Positions 7,319 to 13,963 of a stretch of DNA of 14,403 bases are shown here, one piece after another. This DNA is from Gammaproteobacteria bacterium (GTDB lineage: Bacteria > Pseudomonadota > Gammaproteobacteria > Pseudomonadales > UBA3067). The notes under the pieces were generated by a model. It ran no database searches, had not been told where the DNA came from, and was given only the letters and a program-made list of their open reading frames with translations. Both the position numbers and the translations under genes were made by a program. Numbering within the stretch: position 1 is the first letter of the stretch; every line of letters begins with the position of its first letter. The DNA lies in the NCBI GenBank assembly GCA_002402085.1, contig NVVB01000078.1:2949-17351 (forward strand). The letters run 5' to 3'.

Positions 7319-7777
7319 ATGACGCTTTACCCTCACCTTATTTCCCAAGCGGAAGAAATATCCGCATTGTTGCTTGACACCGATCCGTGCACCGCACGCA
7401 CGCTCGCGTACAAACTAGCCCTTTTCGACGATTCGGTGGAACACGCTGCCGACGTGGAAGTGGACCGGCTGCAGGAGTCTCGCGTCTTTACCACCGTCCG
7501 GGAGACGCTCCAAGAAAAACTCCGCAATTCTCACAGATGTCTCTGCTGCACCACGTATCGGGATGCCCCGGTCAATTTCACTTGCAGCATCTGTCATGGG
7601 AGACATTCGGCTGGATCCCCGCGCATGACACCCAACTCGATGAGAATGATGGGTGTCCAGCACCTCGCCAAGAAGGGCGCCTCTTGGTCCAAATACTGCA
7701 TCTGCAAAACCGTTTGCAGAACTTGGGAATCCGACTTTGATTGCAAAGTTTGCGGAGATTGGAATTCGTCGCGATAA
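7319..7777 (+). CDS. Zinc-ribbon-like protein with two Cys clusters
   Basis: A 152-aa protein of no recognised family. The N-terminal half (1-72) is helical and acidic. Then come two cysteine clusters: C74-x2-C77-x11-C89-x2-C92 and C129-x3-C133-x8-C142-x2-C145, with extra C76 and C127. Each has the spacing of a four-cysteine zinc site, so a double zinc-ribbon or RING/treble-clef-like fold is likely. The ATG at 7319 is taken as the first in-frame ATG; the frame continues upstream only through a TTG inside the HNH gene. It starts 7 bases after the HNH stop. The protein at 11471 also has 152 residues, a helical N-terminus and a C-x2-C...C-x2-C site. Possible roles are transcription factor or host-directed ligase; neither is shown. 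Confidence 0.76.
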   Translation: MTLYPHLISQAEEISALLLDTDPCTARTLAYKLALFDDSVEHAADVEVDRLQESRVFTTVRETLQEKLRNSHRCLCCTTYRDAPVNFTCSICHGRHSAGSPRMTPNSMRMMGVQHLAKKGASWSKYCICKTVCRTWESDFDCKVCGDWNSSR

Positions 7778-7790
7778 ATTTACAAATCCT
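7776..7790 (+). promoter_or_regulatory. Promoter-like element, TTTACAAAT variant
   Basis: AAATTTACAAATCCT straddles the previous stop codon and precedes the ATG at 7803; the leader ends in TAAACAAA, similar to the leader before 6332 (GTAAACA). A weaker match than the TTCACAA forms. Confidence 0.4.
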
Positions 7791-7802
7791 AACATAAACA
7801 AA

Positions 7803-8033
7803 ATGTGTACTCCCTCCATCATTGTTATTATTGCAGTGTACGGTATTCCGGCACTGCTCTTCCTACTGCTCACGGTGAACATGATCGTGTGGGAGGCTGA
7901 GGTTGGGAGGCGCGAGTTCGCGCTCCGCGTGCAAAGAGACATTTTATTTCTCAGGATCAACGAACCCCAGAATAGAATACGTGACGAAGAAATGGGGTAC
8001 GACAGCGATGCGGAAACCGTGATTATGCCATAA
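7803..8033 (+). CDS. Small single-span membrane protein
   Basis: A 76-aa protein with one clear hydrophobic segment at residues 5-29 (IIVIIAVYGIPALLFLLLTV is its core) near the N-terminus. A charged helix follows (WEAEVGRREFALRVQRD) and then an acidic tail (DEEMGYDSDAETVIMP). Positive charges follow the span, so the long tail probably faces the cytoplasm or the virion interior. No family is recognised; small membrane proteins of this size occur in many related viruses, where they may serve the internal membrane, entry or release. The ATG at 7803 follows the AT-rich leader; upstream in-frame sequence overlaps the previous gene and is not needed. Confidence 0.72.
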   Translation: MCTPSIIVIIAVYGIPALLFLLLTVNMIVWEAEVGRREFALRVQRDILFLRINEPQNRIRDEEMGYDSDAETVIMP

Positions 8034-8073
8034 TTTTTTATGGCTATACCCAGCATTCCCGAAATTTGGATCC

Positions 8074-8088
8074 ATTATTTAATACAAC
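8074..8088 (+). promoter_or_regulatory. Promoter-like element ATTATTTAATACAAC
   Basis: AT-rich block directly against the ATG at 8089. It shares TTAATACAAC-type sequence with the leader of the gene at 6332 (ATTAATACAACG). The TTCACAA core is absent. Confidence 0.4.
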
Positions 8089-8379
8089 ATGAACAAGTCT
8101 CCCAACTCGGCGTTCACTATTCCCAAGACGTGGGCGGAAAAAGAGATGAAGCGAATGCAGATCGTGTTCCCGGCAGTAGCGTACGAGAAACTAGAGCAGA
8201 CGATTGCGTCGGCGGAGAGGATGGAGATGGGGAGACAGTCAGTGTTGGGGGCATGGTGCGACATTCCGCAATCCGAAAGCGACCGAAAACCAAGAGCCCA
8301 GCGCCCGGCTTCCAGTAGTAGATCGGTGTTCGAAGACGAGAGCGATGTCTTCTGTCCCATTGTGTGTAGTGATCGTTAA
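8089..8379 (+). CDS. Hypothetical protein, 96 aa
   Basis: Unknown function. The N-terminal half is helical (TWAEKEMKRMQIVFPAVAYE and following to about residue 49). The C-terminal half is polar and Ser/Arg-rich with an acidic patch (FEDESDV) and two late cysteines (C89, C93). The start is the ATG directly after an AT-rich element; GC-rich codon third positions match neighbouring genes. A competing frame begins at ATG 8040 (92 aa, ends 8318) behind a CATAATTTTTT stretch; its codon use looks less like the neighbours, so it is not annotated. The stop codon overlaps the promoter element of the fibre gene. Confidence 0.62.
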   Translation: MNKSPNSAFTIPKTWAEKEMKRMQIVFPAVAYEKLEQTIASAERMEMGRQSVLGAWCDIPQSESDRKPRAQRPASSSRSVFEDESDVFCPIVCSDR

Positions 8380-8394
8380 TTTTTCATAAACAAC
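8376..8394 (+). promoter_or_regulatory. Promoter-like element before the fibre gene
   Basis: TTAATTTTTCATAAACAAC begins at the previous stop codon and lies 10 bases before ATG 8405. It combines the TTCATAA variant with an AAACAAC leader seen at other starts. Confidence 0.5.
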
Positions 8395-8404
8395 GTAGAA
8401 GAAG

Positions 8405-9997
8405 ATGAATACCTCTCACGGCGGTTTTTCGCATTCGTTGTCGGGGATGAAGGTGATTTCAGACGGAACGGCGTTTTTGACGGACGGAGTGTTGACGGGG
8501 TTGAAACGCGTGCACGCCGACGCGTTTGTGGGAGATTTGGAGGGGACCCAGCTGGACGGCAAGGCGGACGTGGTCGCGCCCACCTTTACAGGTCCCGTGG
8601 GGGTGACGGGAGATTTGGCGGTGACAGGCGTGCTTACCGCCCCGCGTCTGACGGCACTGGACGCGCTTGTGGCTACCCTTGCGCCCTTGGTGGCGCCCAC
8701 CTTTACAGGGCCTGCTGCCGTGACGGGAGATTTGAATGTGACCGGGGTCCTTACCGCTCCGCGTCTGACGGCACTGGACGCGCTTGTGGCTACCCTTGCG
8801 CCCTTGGTGACGCCCACCTTTACAGGGCCTGCTGCCGTGACGGGAGATTTGAATGTGACCGGCGTGCTTACCGCACCTATCCTCACCACCATGCAGGAAC
8901 AAATCGGACTGATTCCGAGTCACGACGACAAAGCTCCGATTGCGGATCCTACTTTTACGGGACTGGTTACCCTTCCCACACTCCTTGCGACCAATGCGGC
9001 CCAGATTCCGACCCTGAACAATGTCGAGAGGATCAACATAGGATCGTCTGGGGCAGCGTCTATTGCCGCGGTGGGGCTGGACAGTATCCACCTGGTCGCG
9101 CCCGACGTGAAGATTGACAACCTCACCGGCACGAATATGAATTTGAAAGCTCCGCTCGCCAACCCCACCTTCACGGGAGCCACAGTCGTGTCGGGGACCC
9201 TGACAGGGCCCACTCTGACCACGATCGACGGACGACTCGATGCGATTGAGCCTTGGGTGGGGACGGGCGGATTGATTGACATTGATCTGGAGAACCTGGA
9301 AGCGCGCATGGATGACGTGGAGGCGGACAAGGCCAACGTGGCCGATACGCACATGACCGGGACCGCCGACGCTGTGAATCTAGACGTGGCCGGGATTCTG
9401 GAGGTGGGGGTGAGTGGAGAGATGAGAGGACCGCAGTTGAACTACCTCGCCACCGATATTATGGATATTCAGGACGGCATGGCCCCGAAAGTAACGTTTG
9501 TAGTGGAGGACAGCGAGATATACTTCGTGGGCGGAATACCTTCTTCCAACCAAGCGGGAGTGGTCGCGAGCGACATGTTCGGAACAGCTACGAACCCGAA
9601 TATCATTGGCGGGCGAAATGTGGACCTGGTTCTTGGAGGTGGAAACTTTGGGCCGGGATGGATTTCAGGAACACCCGTGAGTGTCGCTATCTCCCCCAGC
9701 GTGAGAGATGTGGGGATATCCACCGTGGTATACATTCCCGAGACGGTGGGTGTTCCCTTCATCCTAGACATAAGCAACGATATTCTGACGGGGCACGAGA
9801 TGGTGATTGTCAACGCCTCGCTCCAGATCCACCAGCTACGGCTCGCTCCCGGCAGGCTCTGGTTCCGTAACTTGGCTACCCCCGACGCGGTGCTGGCCCA
9901 GAACCAGATCACTGCCGGACGTATCTGGACGGTGCTCTTCCTGCCGGGGATGGCCATCGTCAAGTCCGCCGCCAACACTGCTGACTACTCCATTTAA
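8405..9997 (+). CDS. Fibre / spike-like protein with PTFTG repeats
   Basis: A 530-aa protein, probably the trimeric attachment fibre. Residues 1-57 may anchor to the capsid. PTFTG occurs at 59, 98, 137, 182 and 254; the first three copies begin 39-residue repeats of the form APTFTGPAAVTGDLNVTGVL followed by TAPRLTALDALVATLAPLV. This style (PTFTG, short turns, regular aliphatics) is typical of phage tail-fibre shafts and of fibre-like proteins in large algal viruses and PLVs. A short helical stretch at 291-316 may be coiled coil. The distal part (about 360-530) is beta-rich and non-repetitive, a likely receptor-binding head. There is no cysteine and no signal peptide. It sits directly before the capsid gene, which supports a virion role. 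The functional call rests on repeat style and context. Confidence 0.85.
   Translation: MNTSHGGFSHSLSGMKVISDGTAFLTDGVLTGLKRVHADAFVGDLEGTQLDGKADVVAPTFTGPVGVTGDLAVTGVLTAPRLTALDALVATLAPLVAPTFTGPAAVTGDLNVTGVLTAPRLTALDALVATLAPLVTPTFTGPAAVTGDLNVTGVLTAPILTTMQEQIGLIPSHDDKAPIADPTFTGLVTLPTLLATNAAQIPTLNNVERINIGSSGAASIAAVGLDSIHLVAPDVKIDNLTGTNMNLKAPLANPTFTGATVVSGTLTGPTLTTIDGRLDAIEPWVGTGGLIDIDLENLEARMDDVEADKANVADTHMTGTADAVNLDVAGILEVGVSGEMRGPQLNYLATDIMDIQDGMAPKVTFVVEDSEIYFVGGIPSSNQAGVVASDMFGTATNPNIIGGRNVDLVLGGGNFGPGWISGTPVSVAISPSVRDVGISTVVYIPETVGVPFILDISNDILTGHEMVIVNASLQIHQLRLAPGRLWFRNLATPDAVLAQNQITAGRIWTVLFLPGMAIVKSAANTADYSI
8576..8926 (+). repeat. Three tandem 117-bp repeats inside the fibre gene
   Basis: Units run 8576-8692, 8693-8809 and 8810-8926, each coding 39 residues from the codon before PTFTG. 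The second half of unit 2 is identical to that of unit 1, while its first half closely matches unit 3, as expected from a recent tandem duplication. Unit 3 diverges after about 8870. In-frame length means copy number could change shaft length without breaking the gene. Confidence 0.9.
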
Positions 9998-10027
9998 AGC
10001 TAGAAAACGTGTCGGAGAAATCATGTC

Positions 10028-10043
10028 TTATTCACAATTAATC
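10028..10043 (+). promoter_or_regulatory. Promoter element TTATTCACAATTAATC before the capsid gene
   Basis: Near-identical to the element at 6305-6319 and located 20 bases before the ATG at 10064. An out-of-frame ATG at 10023 lies just upstream; transcription starting at or after the element would skip it, making 10064 the first start codon (inference). Confidence 0.68.
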
Positions 10044-10063
10044 AAAGTCTATTGTTACGTATC

Positions 10064-11377
10064 ATGTCTTCTACCGGTGTCCGTCTTCCAGATAGTTTCA
10101 AGAGCCCTGCGCTGTCCGCGCACATGCCCGCCAACCGCTTCCAGGCAGTGGTCCGAGCCCCCAATGCCACCTACACCGAAGGACAAACGTGTATTTTGCG
10201 CATGACCCCTTTTCCCAACGCCTTCTTTGACCCAATGTCTCTGCGTGTTTCCGGAACACTTACCACCACAGGCGCCGGCTCCACGGACCAGAACCTCAAC
10301 TTCAACGGATCTGCGCACTCGCTGTTCTCCAGGATCCTGTACAGCTCGGGGTCGCAGCAGGAGACCTGTCCCGCCTTTCCCGCCATCATGAACACGCTGC
10401 AGCAGCTCACCATGTCGCCCGCAGACTATGCGGCCTCGGTGCGCAAGAACGGAGGATCTGAAATCGGGTCGGGACCCAACATTGGCGCGCGCGTGCAGTC
10501 CGGGACGGTGGCTGTTCCGAACACCTTCTCGATCGGGCTCCTAGGCTCCTTCGCCGAGATCCAGAGACCTGTCCCTGCCATGTTCGACCTGAGCGTGGAA
10601 TTGACGGTGGCCCAAATTCTCGACGCGTTTGTGAGAATTTCGGGGGCTGACACGGGTGCTTTCACTGCCGTCACCTCCATGGTCATTTCCGACCTGAGGC
10701 TCACCTACAATGTCACCGAGACCAGCATGTACCCCGAACTTTTCCCGGTCCCTCAGCTGCAGTACCACTCGCGCAGCCACCAGCTGTACTCCCAGACCCT
10801 CCCCGTGGGCCAGAACGGTCGCCTCGACATCACGCTCCCCTTCACCGCCTCTTCGGCCACGAATCTCATCCTCATCTTCGAGACGCTCTCCTTCGAGTTT
10901 GAAAGATGCAGGAACGGAATCGGGTCCGTCAACCCCAACCTCCAAGACATTCAGCTGGTGCACGGATCCAAGACGTGGCCGTTGAACCCGCTGCGCGTCA
11001 ACCGACTCATGGAGCTGATGGACAACAACGAGCAGGCGGTGAACGATTCCACGGCGGGAGCAGTCCCCATCGCCAATTTTGCGATCGCCGACACCGTGAG
11101 TGCCACAGCGCCAGGATACACCGGAAATGTGGCTGACCGACTCGGAACCTCTTCGCTGAACACCAGCTGTTTCCGAATCAACCTGGACCTCAGCAAGACC
11201 GACCACGGGCGTGACGGGGACAATGTATACACCGGCGCGAATCTGTCCCACAACTCGATTCTGACCCTGAACTTTCACACGGCCCTCGCGCTCGGATACA
11301 CCATGCGCGCCATCCTCGTGACCGAGACGGTCATCACTCTGGATCAGCTCACCGGTCAGATGGTCACCACTTTTTAG
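10064..11377 (+). CDS. Major capsid protein, probable double jelly-roll
   Basis: A 437-aa protein that probably forms the capsid hexamers (trimers of a double jelly-roll). It is beta-rich with no helix-rich region. In Polinton-lineage capsids the first jelly-roll ends in a segment like VPNTFSIGLLGSFAE (151-165), DLSVELTV (175-182) and VISDLRLTYNVTE (207-219). The second opens with SHQLYSQTLPVGQNGRLDIT (238-257), resembling the 'sys-tLP-G' strand pattern of adintovirus-type capsids, and closes with SILTLNFHTALALGYTMRAI (398-417). These similarities are remembered patterns, not an alignment. The length is at the short end for this family. The ATG at 10064 follows the strong promoter; the frame upstream opens only from a TTG. 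Position between fibre and penton supports the call. Confidence 0.8.
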   Translation: MSSTGVRLPDSFKSPALSAHMPANRFQAVVRAPNATYTEGQTCILRMTPFPNAFFDPMSLRVSGTLTTTGAGSTDQNLNFNGSAHSLFSRILYSSGSQQETCPAFPAIMNTLQQLTMSPADYAASVRKNGGSEIGSGPNIGARVQSGTVAVPNTFSIGLLGSFAEIQRPVPAMFDLSVELTVAQILDAFVRISGADTGAFTAVTSMVISDLRLTYNVTETSMYPELFPVPQLQYHSRSHQLYSQTLPVGQNGRLDITLPFTASSATNLILIFETLSFEFERCRNGIGSVNPNLQDIQLVHGSKTWPLNPLRVNRLMELMDNNEQAVNDSTAGAVPIANFAIADTVSATAPGYTGNVADRLGTSSLNTSCFRINLDLSKTDHGRDGDNVYTGANLSHNSILTLNFHTALALGYTMRAILVTETVITLDQLTGQMVTTF

Positions 11378-11432
11378 ACAAACTTCCGGAGGGGTGAAAG
11401 TTCAAGGAAAGAGGAAGTAGAAAAGAACTCGA

Positions 11433-11448
11433 ATTCATAATTTTTAAG
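11433..11448 (+). promoter_or_regulatory. Promoter-like element ATTCATAATTTTTAAG
   Basis: TTCATAA variant of the repeated element in the 93-bp gap after the capsid gene, 22 bases before the ATG at 11471. The rest of the gap is purine-rich and shows nothing else that I can name. Confidence 0.5.
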
Positions 11449-11470
11449 CAGCCTCGAAGAACTTGCCAAA

Positions 11471-11929
11471 ATGAATCTTTCAATTCCTAGTTATGAATCT
11501 CACGGTGAACAGAGTAGTGTAGGATCTGTTGTTCGGATTGTGGAAACTGTTTCCTTGGCTACCAAGGCGAACCAGGCCATGGAGGAGTTTTCGTCAGAGA
11601 TGAAACGTGCTGTTGAAAACTACTACGTGAAGATGGCGCAAGCGAGTATGGTGCTAGGGGTGTCTCCCAACAACTGTACCATCATGAGTATCATCGAAGA
11701 CGAGCTGCTAAAGCTTTCGCACCACGAAATGGGTTCGAATTGGCGTGCTATTAAAGAGGCGCAAGAGCAGTGCGCTTCGTGCGGGCATGGGGACGCAGTG
11801 AACTTCGGGCATCTCCAACCCTCTGCACAGTGGTGTAGTCTGTGTGCCGGTACGATCTCGTCCGAAGGACCGTTTTCGTGGAATGTTTCAGAATCAGCTT
11901 CTCTGGCATCGGGAATGGAAGATCTTTAG
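11471..11929 (+). CDS. Protein with C-terminal zinc site, 152 aa
   Basis: Unknown function. Residues 19-60 and 70-100 are helical. A four-cysteine site follows, C101-x2-C104-x17-C122-x2-C125, with H106 and H114 between the pairs, so a zinc ribbon or zinc-hook-like fold is likely. The tail (126-152) is Ser-rich and acidic. The frame is set by ATG after the AT-rich element. Its size, helical front half and paired CxxC motifs parallel the protein at 7319, so the two could be distant paralogues; the sequences around the cysteines are otherwise little alike. Its place between the capsid and penton genes suggests co-expression with late genes. Confidence 0.76.
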   Translation: MNLSIPSYESHGEQSSVGSVVRIVETVSLATKANQAMEEFSSEMKRAVENYYVKMAQASMVLGVSPNNCTIMSIIEDELLKLSHHEMGSNWRAIKEAQEQCASCGHGDAVNFGHLQPSAQWCSLCAGTISSEGPFSWNVSESASLASGMEDL

Positions 11930-11930
11930 A

Positions 11931-11945
11931 TTATTCATAATAATC
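11931..11945 (+). promoter_or_regulatory. Promoter-like element TTATTCATAATAATC before the penton gene
   Basis: Lies directly against ATG 11946 and one base after the previous stop codon. TTATTCAyAAT form of the repeated element. Confidence 0.58.
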
Positions 11946-12797
11946 ATGTCCAATAGACAAGTTAGACTGTCTACGCGCTCAGCGCATGCCGAGCTTACGA
12001 ATAATTCCGCTAAATCAAATGTTTATTTTCCTTTTCCGACCCCCATCTTGAGGATGGGGGATACTTACGATTTAAGGGCGGTTTTCTCGGGGTCCTATGC
12101 TTGGTACAACATTGCCGCGACTGACATATTCGCAACTTCTCTAGGAACGGTGACTTTCGCTGCTGGAAACTATACCGTTACAGACATCGCCGAGAGAGTG
12201 GACGCTGTGCTTAATCGTCCGGGCTTCTTCGTCTTTGAACGTACCACCGGAAGTGTTACATTATCCTGCGCTACCGAAGCTTTTGAACTACTGTGTTCGG
12301 ATCTGTCTGGAAGACTCGGGTTCCTAGAACCACCACACCCAGAAGGAACAGAACCCGAAGTCTCAAGTCTGGAAGGACCTCCTGGTACACATACCATTAT
12401 AGCAGATCATCCTGCGAACATCGTGAGAACGCATTCCGTGTCCATCGTGTCAGATCTGTGGACCACATCGCTAGACACCTTGTCACACTCCGGGGACATG
12501 CTGCTCACCGCTCCTCTAGGTGCGGCTCCGTACGAGTTCTTTTCCATTTCCTCCGTACGGCCCGTGAGCGGAAGAGCAGTGGCGGATGTGAGAGGTATGC
12601 GGGTCCGGATTCTCGATCACGATAACCAGCTTCTCGACTTTAACAACCAAGACTGGGAATTGGTGCTTTACATCAACGTTATCACAAGCCAACCCTTTGC
12701 CAGCTTCATTCCCACACTGGGAGACGGCGATAAGGAAAACACCGACCCTGATAAGCCTGATAAGAACGCTGATAAGCTCGATAAGAGCGATGTTTAG
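11946..12797 (+). CDS. Penton / minor capsid protein, probable single jelly-roll
   Basis: A 283-aa protein likely to form the pentameric vertices. It follows the usual Polinton-lineage penton plan: N-terminal strands (NVYFPFPTPILRMGDTYDLR, 25-44), an AGNYTVTDIAERVDAVLN segment (73-90) like the 'Y-ped-l-..-IN' helix, SGRLGF (121-126), then ANIVRTHSVSIVSDLW (157-172), and a final VRGMRVRILDHDNQLLDFN (215-233) and WELVLYIN (237-244) strand pair. The tail (260-283) is an Asp/Lys repeat (DKPDKNADKLDKSD) made by GATAAG-containing codons, not typical of pentons. Start chosen at the ATG touching the promoter element; upstream in-frame codons overlap the previous gene. It ends six bases from the convergent gene. 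No alignment could be run, so the penton call rests on pattern and position. Confidence 0.75.
   Translation: MSNRQVRLSTRSAHAELTNNSAKSNVYFPFPTPILRMGDTYDLRAVFSGSYAWYNIAATDIFATSLGTVTFAAGNYTVTDIAERVDAVLNRPGFFVFERTTGSVTLSCATEAFELLCSDLSGRLGFLEPPHPEGTEPEVSSLEGPPGTHTIIADHPANIVRTHSVSIVSDLWTTSLDTLSHSGDMLLTAPLGAAPYEFFSISSVRPVSGRAVADVRGMRVRILDHDNQLLDFNNQDWELVLYINVITSQPFASFIPTLGDGDKENTDPDKPDKNADKLDKSDV
12040..12060 (+). repeat. Perfect 8-bp inverted repeat (GC-rich hairpin) in the penton gene
   Basis: CCCCCATC and GATGGGGG are separated by five bases (TTGAG), about 95 bases after the penton start codon. The stem is unusually GC-rich. Both arms are coding, so codon constraint or chance is possible. Confidence 0.55.
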
Positions 12798-12803
12798 TGG
12801 AAA

Positions 12804-13298
12804 TTAACGCTTAAGAGAGATACGGAGTTTATTCAACGCATTGCTTTTCACAGGCTTTTTTGCAGCTCTCACTTCGCGGTTGGCGGCGTGCGCAGTCAGT
12901 GAGCGTCTTGCTCGAACGGTTTGCTGCGCGTGCAGCAGAGGTGCGCCACGATTTTTGCTATGTCTCTCAATGTTTCCCTCCTTATTAGGTCCACGAAATC
13001 GCGGCGTGGTTCGCTTGGAGGCGGCTTGGTGCGCGCGTAGCAGATCCAGCTCGGGCTTGTACCTTTGCACCACGCGGTCCTGCAAACGTTTCTCTTTGCG
13101 GTCGCGGTCAGCATCGGTGAAACGCGCTCGCGCCATTTGTAGGTGGTCGTTGAGGCGTCCATTGTTCAACGGGGTTTTAATGTACCGCGCCGTTTCGAAA
13201 TCGCTTAGCCCTGGAGGAAGGTCGTAGTTTATATGATAGTCGTCACTAAGACTTTTTTCCGAGTTGGGAACAACAACAATACCTCTTCTTACAGACAT
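12804..13298 (-). CDS. Highly basic hypothetical protein, 164 aa
   Basis: Leftward gene of unknown function. Residues 1-50 are mixed and polar. From 54 onward it is strongly basic and helical (ARARFTDADRDRKEKRLQDR), with RTTPRFRGPNKEGN (97-109) and a Lys/Arg-rich end (AAKKPVKSNALNKLRISLKR). It has no cysteine and no membrane span. This composition suits nucleic-acid binding or packing of DNA in the core, by inference only. The ATG at 13298 lies directly behind an AT-rich block carrying both element forms, which supports strand and start. Its stop is six bases from that of the penton gene, so transcripts from the two genes must overlap or end within coding sequence. Confidence 0.75.
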   Translation of the reverse strand: MSVRRGIVVVPNSEKSLSDDYHINYDLPPGLSDFETARYIKTPLNNGRLNDHLQMARARFTDADRDRKEKRLQDRVVQRYKPELDLLRAHQAASKRTTPRFRGPNKEGNIERHSKNRGAPLLHAQQTVRARRSLTAHAANREVRAAKKPVKSNALNKLRISLKR

Positions 13299-13329
13299 TG
13301 ATTGATTATTTGTGAATTAATTATGAATC
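13299..13329 (-). promoter_or_regulatory. Double promoter-like element for the basic protein gene
   Basis: Read leftward, this block contains ATTCATAATTAATTCACAAA followed by TAATCAATCA and the ATG at 13298. Both the TTCATAAT and the TTCACAA forms are present in tandem. It fills most of the 37-bp gap to the upstream leftward gene. Confidence 0.6.
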
Positions 13330-13335
13330 AGACAC

Positions 13336-13947
13336 TCACGCAGACTCGGAAGGAGTCTCGCAGTCGACAGACTCGAACCCACACAGAGAAACTACTTCCA
13401 GAGACATGCCGCCCTTCCCTGGGGTCTTTGCTGACAGCCAGAAGACGACCGATACCATCACGTTCTCCAAAACGAACTTGTCCCGCACGAGCATTTCCAT
13501 CGGATCCTCCCCGGTAGGGGTCCAGTCGGGTACTGTAGGAGCCCATGTCTTGGGGAGTTTCTTGTCCTTCACCTTGACCGCGCACAGCGTGGAAGCCGTC
13601 TTGCCTTGGGCTTCGTCCATGTCGGACAAGTATTCGGAGAAAGGAGAACTCCAGTCCGAAACCTCTTTGCTCGCAACCGATTCCAACTTGGCTTTGCCTG
13701 CTGCCTCGATGTGTCGGAGCATGTCGATGTCCTCGTCCCTCGCCAGCAACTTGGTGACCGGATCGTTCTTGGGGTTGTCCTCGAACCGCTTGGCAGAGAA
13801 ATACACCTTGGCCTGCTTCAGGTTCACCTTCTTAGTGAGGTAGACCAAGCTCGCCTCGGGTGTGTCATAGAATCCGGAATATCCCTTCCCTACAGACTTG
13901 GAAGGAGGAGTAACTTTTGCGGCTTTGAAGGATTTTGTGACGGACAT
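13336..13947 (-). CDS. Hypothetical protein, 203 aa (single-strand DNA-binding candidate)
   Basis: Leftward gene; family not recognised. Residues 1-70 are Lys-rich with strands (SLVYLTKKVNLKQAKVYF, 33-50). Residues 68-112 are acidic and helical. The C-terminal third returns to strands (KFVLENVMVSVVFWLS, 157-172; MSLEVVSL, 181-188) and ends with a short acidic tail. A Lys-rich beta protein with an acidic tail is what one might expect of a viral single-stranded DNA-binding protein, needed in protein-primed replication, but no motif proves it. The ATG at 13947 follows a CACAATTTTTC element, mirrored by one facing the rightward gene at 14030. Codon third positions are GC-rich, as in the firm genes, which supports this strand. 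Confidence 0.75.
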   Translation of the reverse strand: MSVTKSFKAAKVTPPSKSVGKGYSGFYDTPEASLVYLTKKVNLKQAKVYFSAKRFEDNPKNDPVTKLLARDEDIDMLRHIEAAGKAKLESVASKEVSDWSSPFSEYLSDMDEAQGKTASTLCAVKVKDKKLPKTWAPTVPDWTPTGEDPMEMLVRDKFVLENVMVSVVFWLSAKTPGKGGMSLEVVSLCGFESVDCETPSESA

Positions 13948-13963
13948 GGTTTGAGAATTTGAA

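Noticed and set aside
8040..8318. Rightward 92-aa frame overlapping the 96-aa gene at 8089
   Set aside because: It has an ATG after a CATAATTTTTT stretch, so dual coding is possible, but codon third positions fit the genome less well than those of the 8089 frame.
8459..9352. Leftward 297-aa frame opposite the fibre gene
   Set aside because: Open only because of GC-rich repeated sequence; its translation just mirrors the fibre repeats as Arg/Gly/His-rich sequence.
10541..11278. Leftward 245-aa frame opposite the capsid gene
   Set aside because: Antisense shadow of the capsid frame; starts with no element upstream and shows no protein-like pattern.
12828..12833. AATAAA (leftward) near the end of the 164-aa gene
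   Set aside because: It lies before the stop codon inside coding sequence, so a polyadenylation role cannot be supported from sequence alone.
12841..13227. Rightward 128-aa frame, Cys/Arg/Ser-rich, opposite the basic 164-aa gene
   Set aside because: The leftward gene has an ATG at a strong promoter element and convergent spacing with the penton gene; this frame has neither.
13406..13843. Rightward 145-aa frame opposite the 203-aa gene
   Set aside because: Ser-rich antisense shadow; the leftward frame has the promoter element and the expected codon bias.
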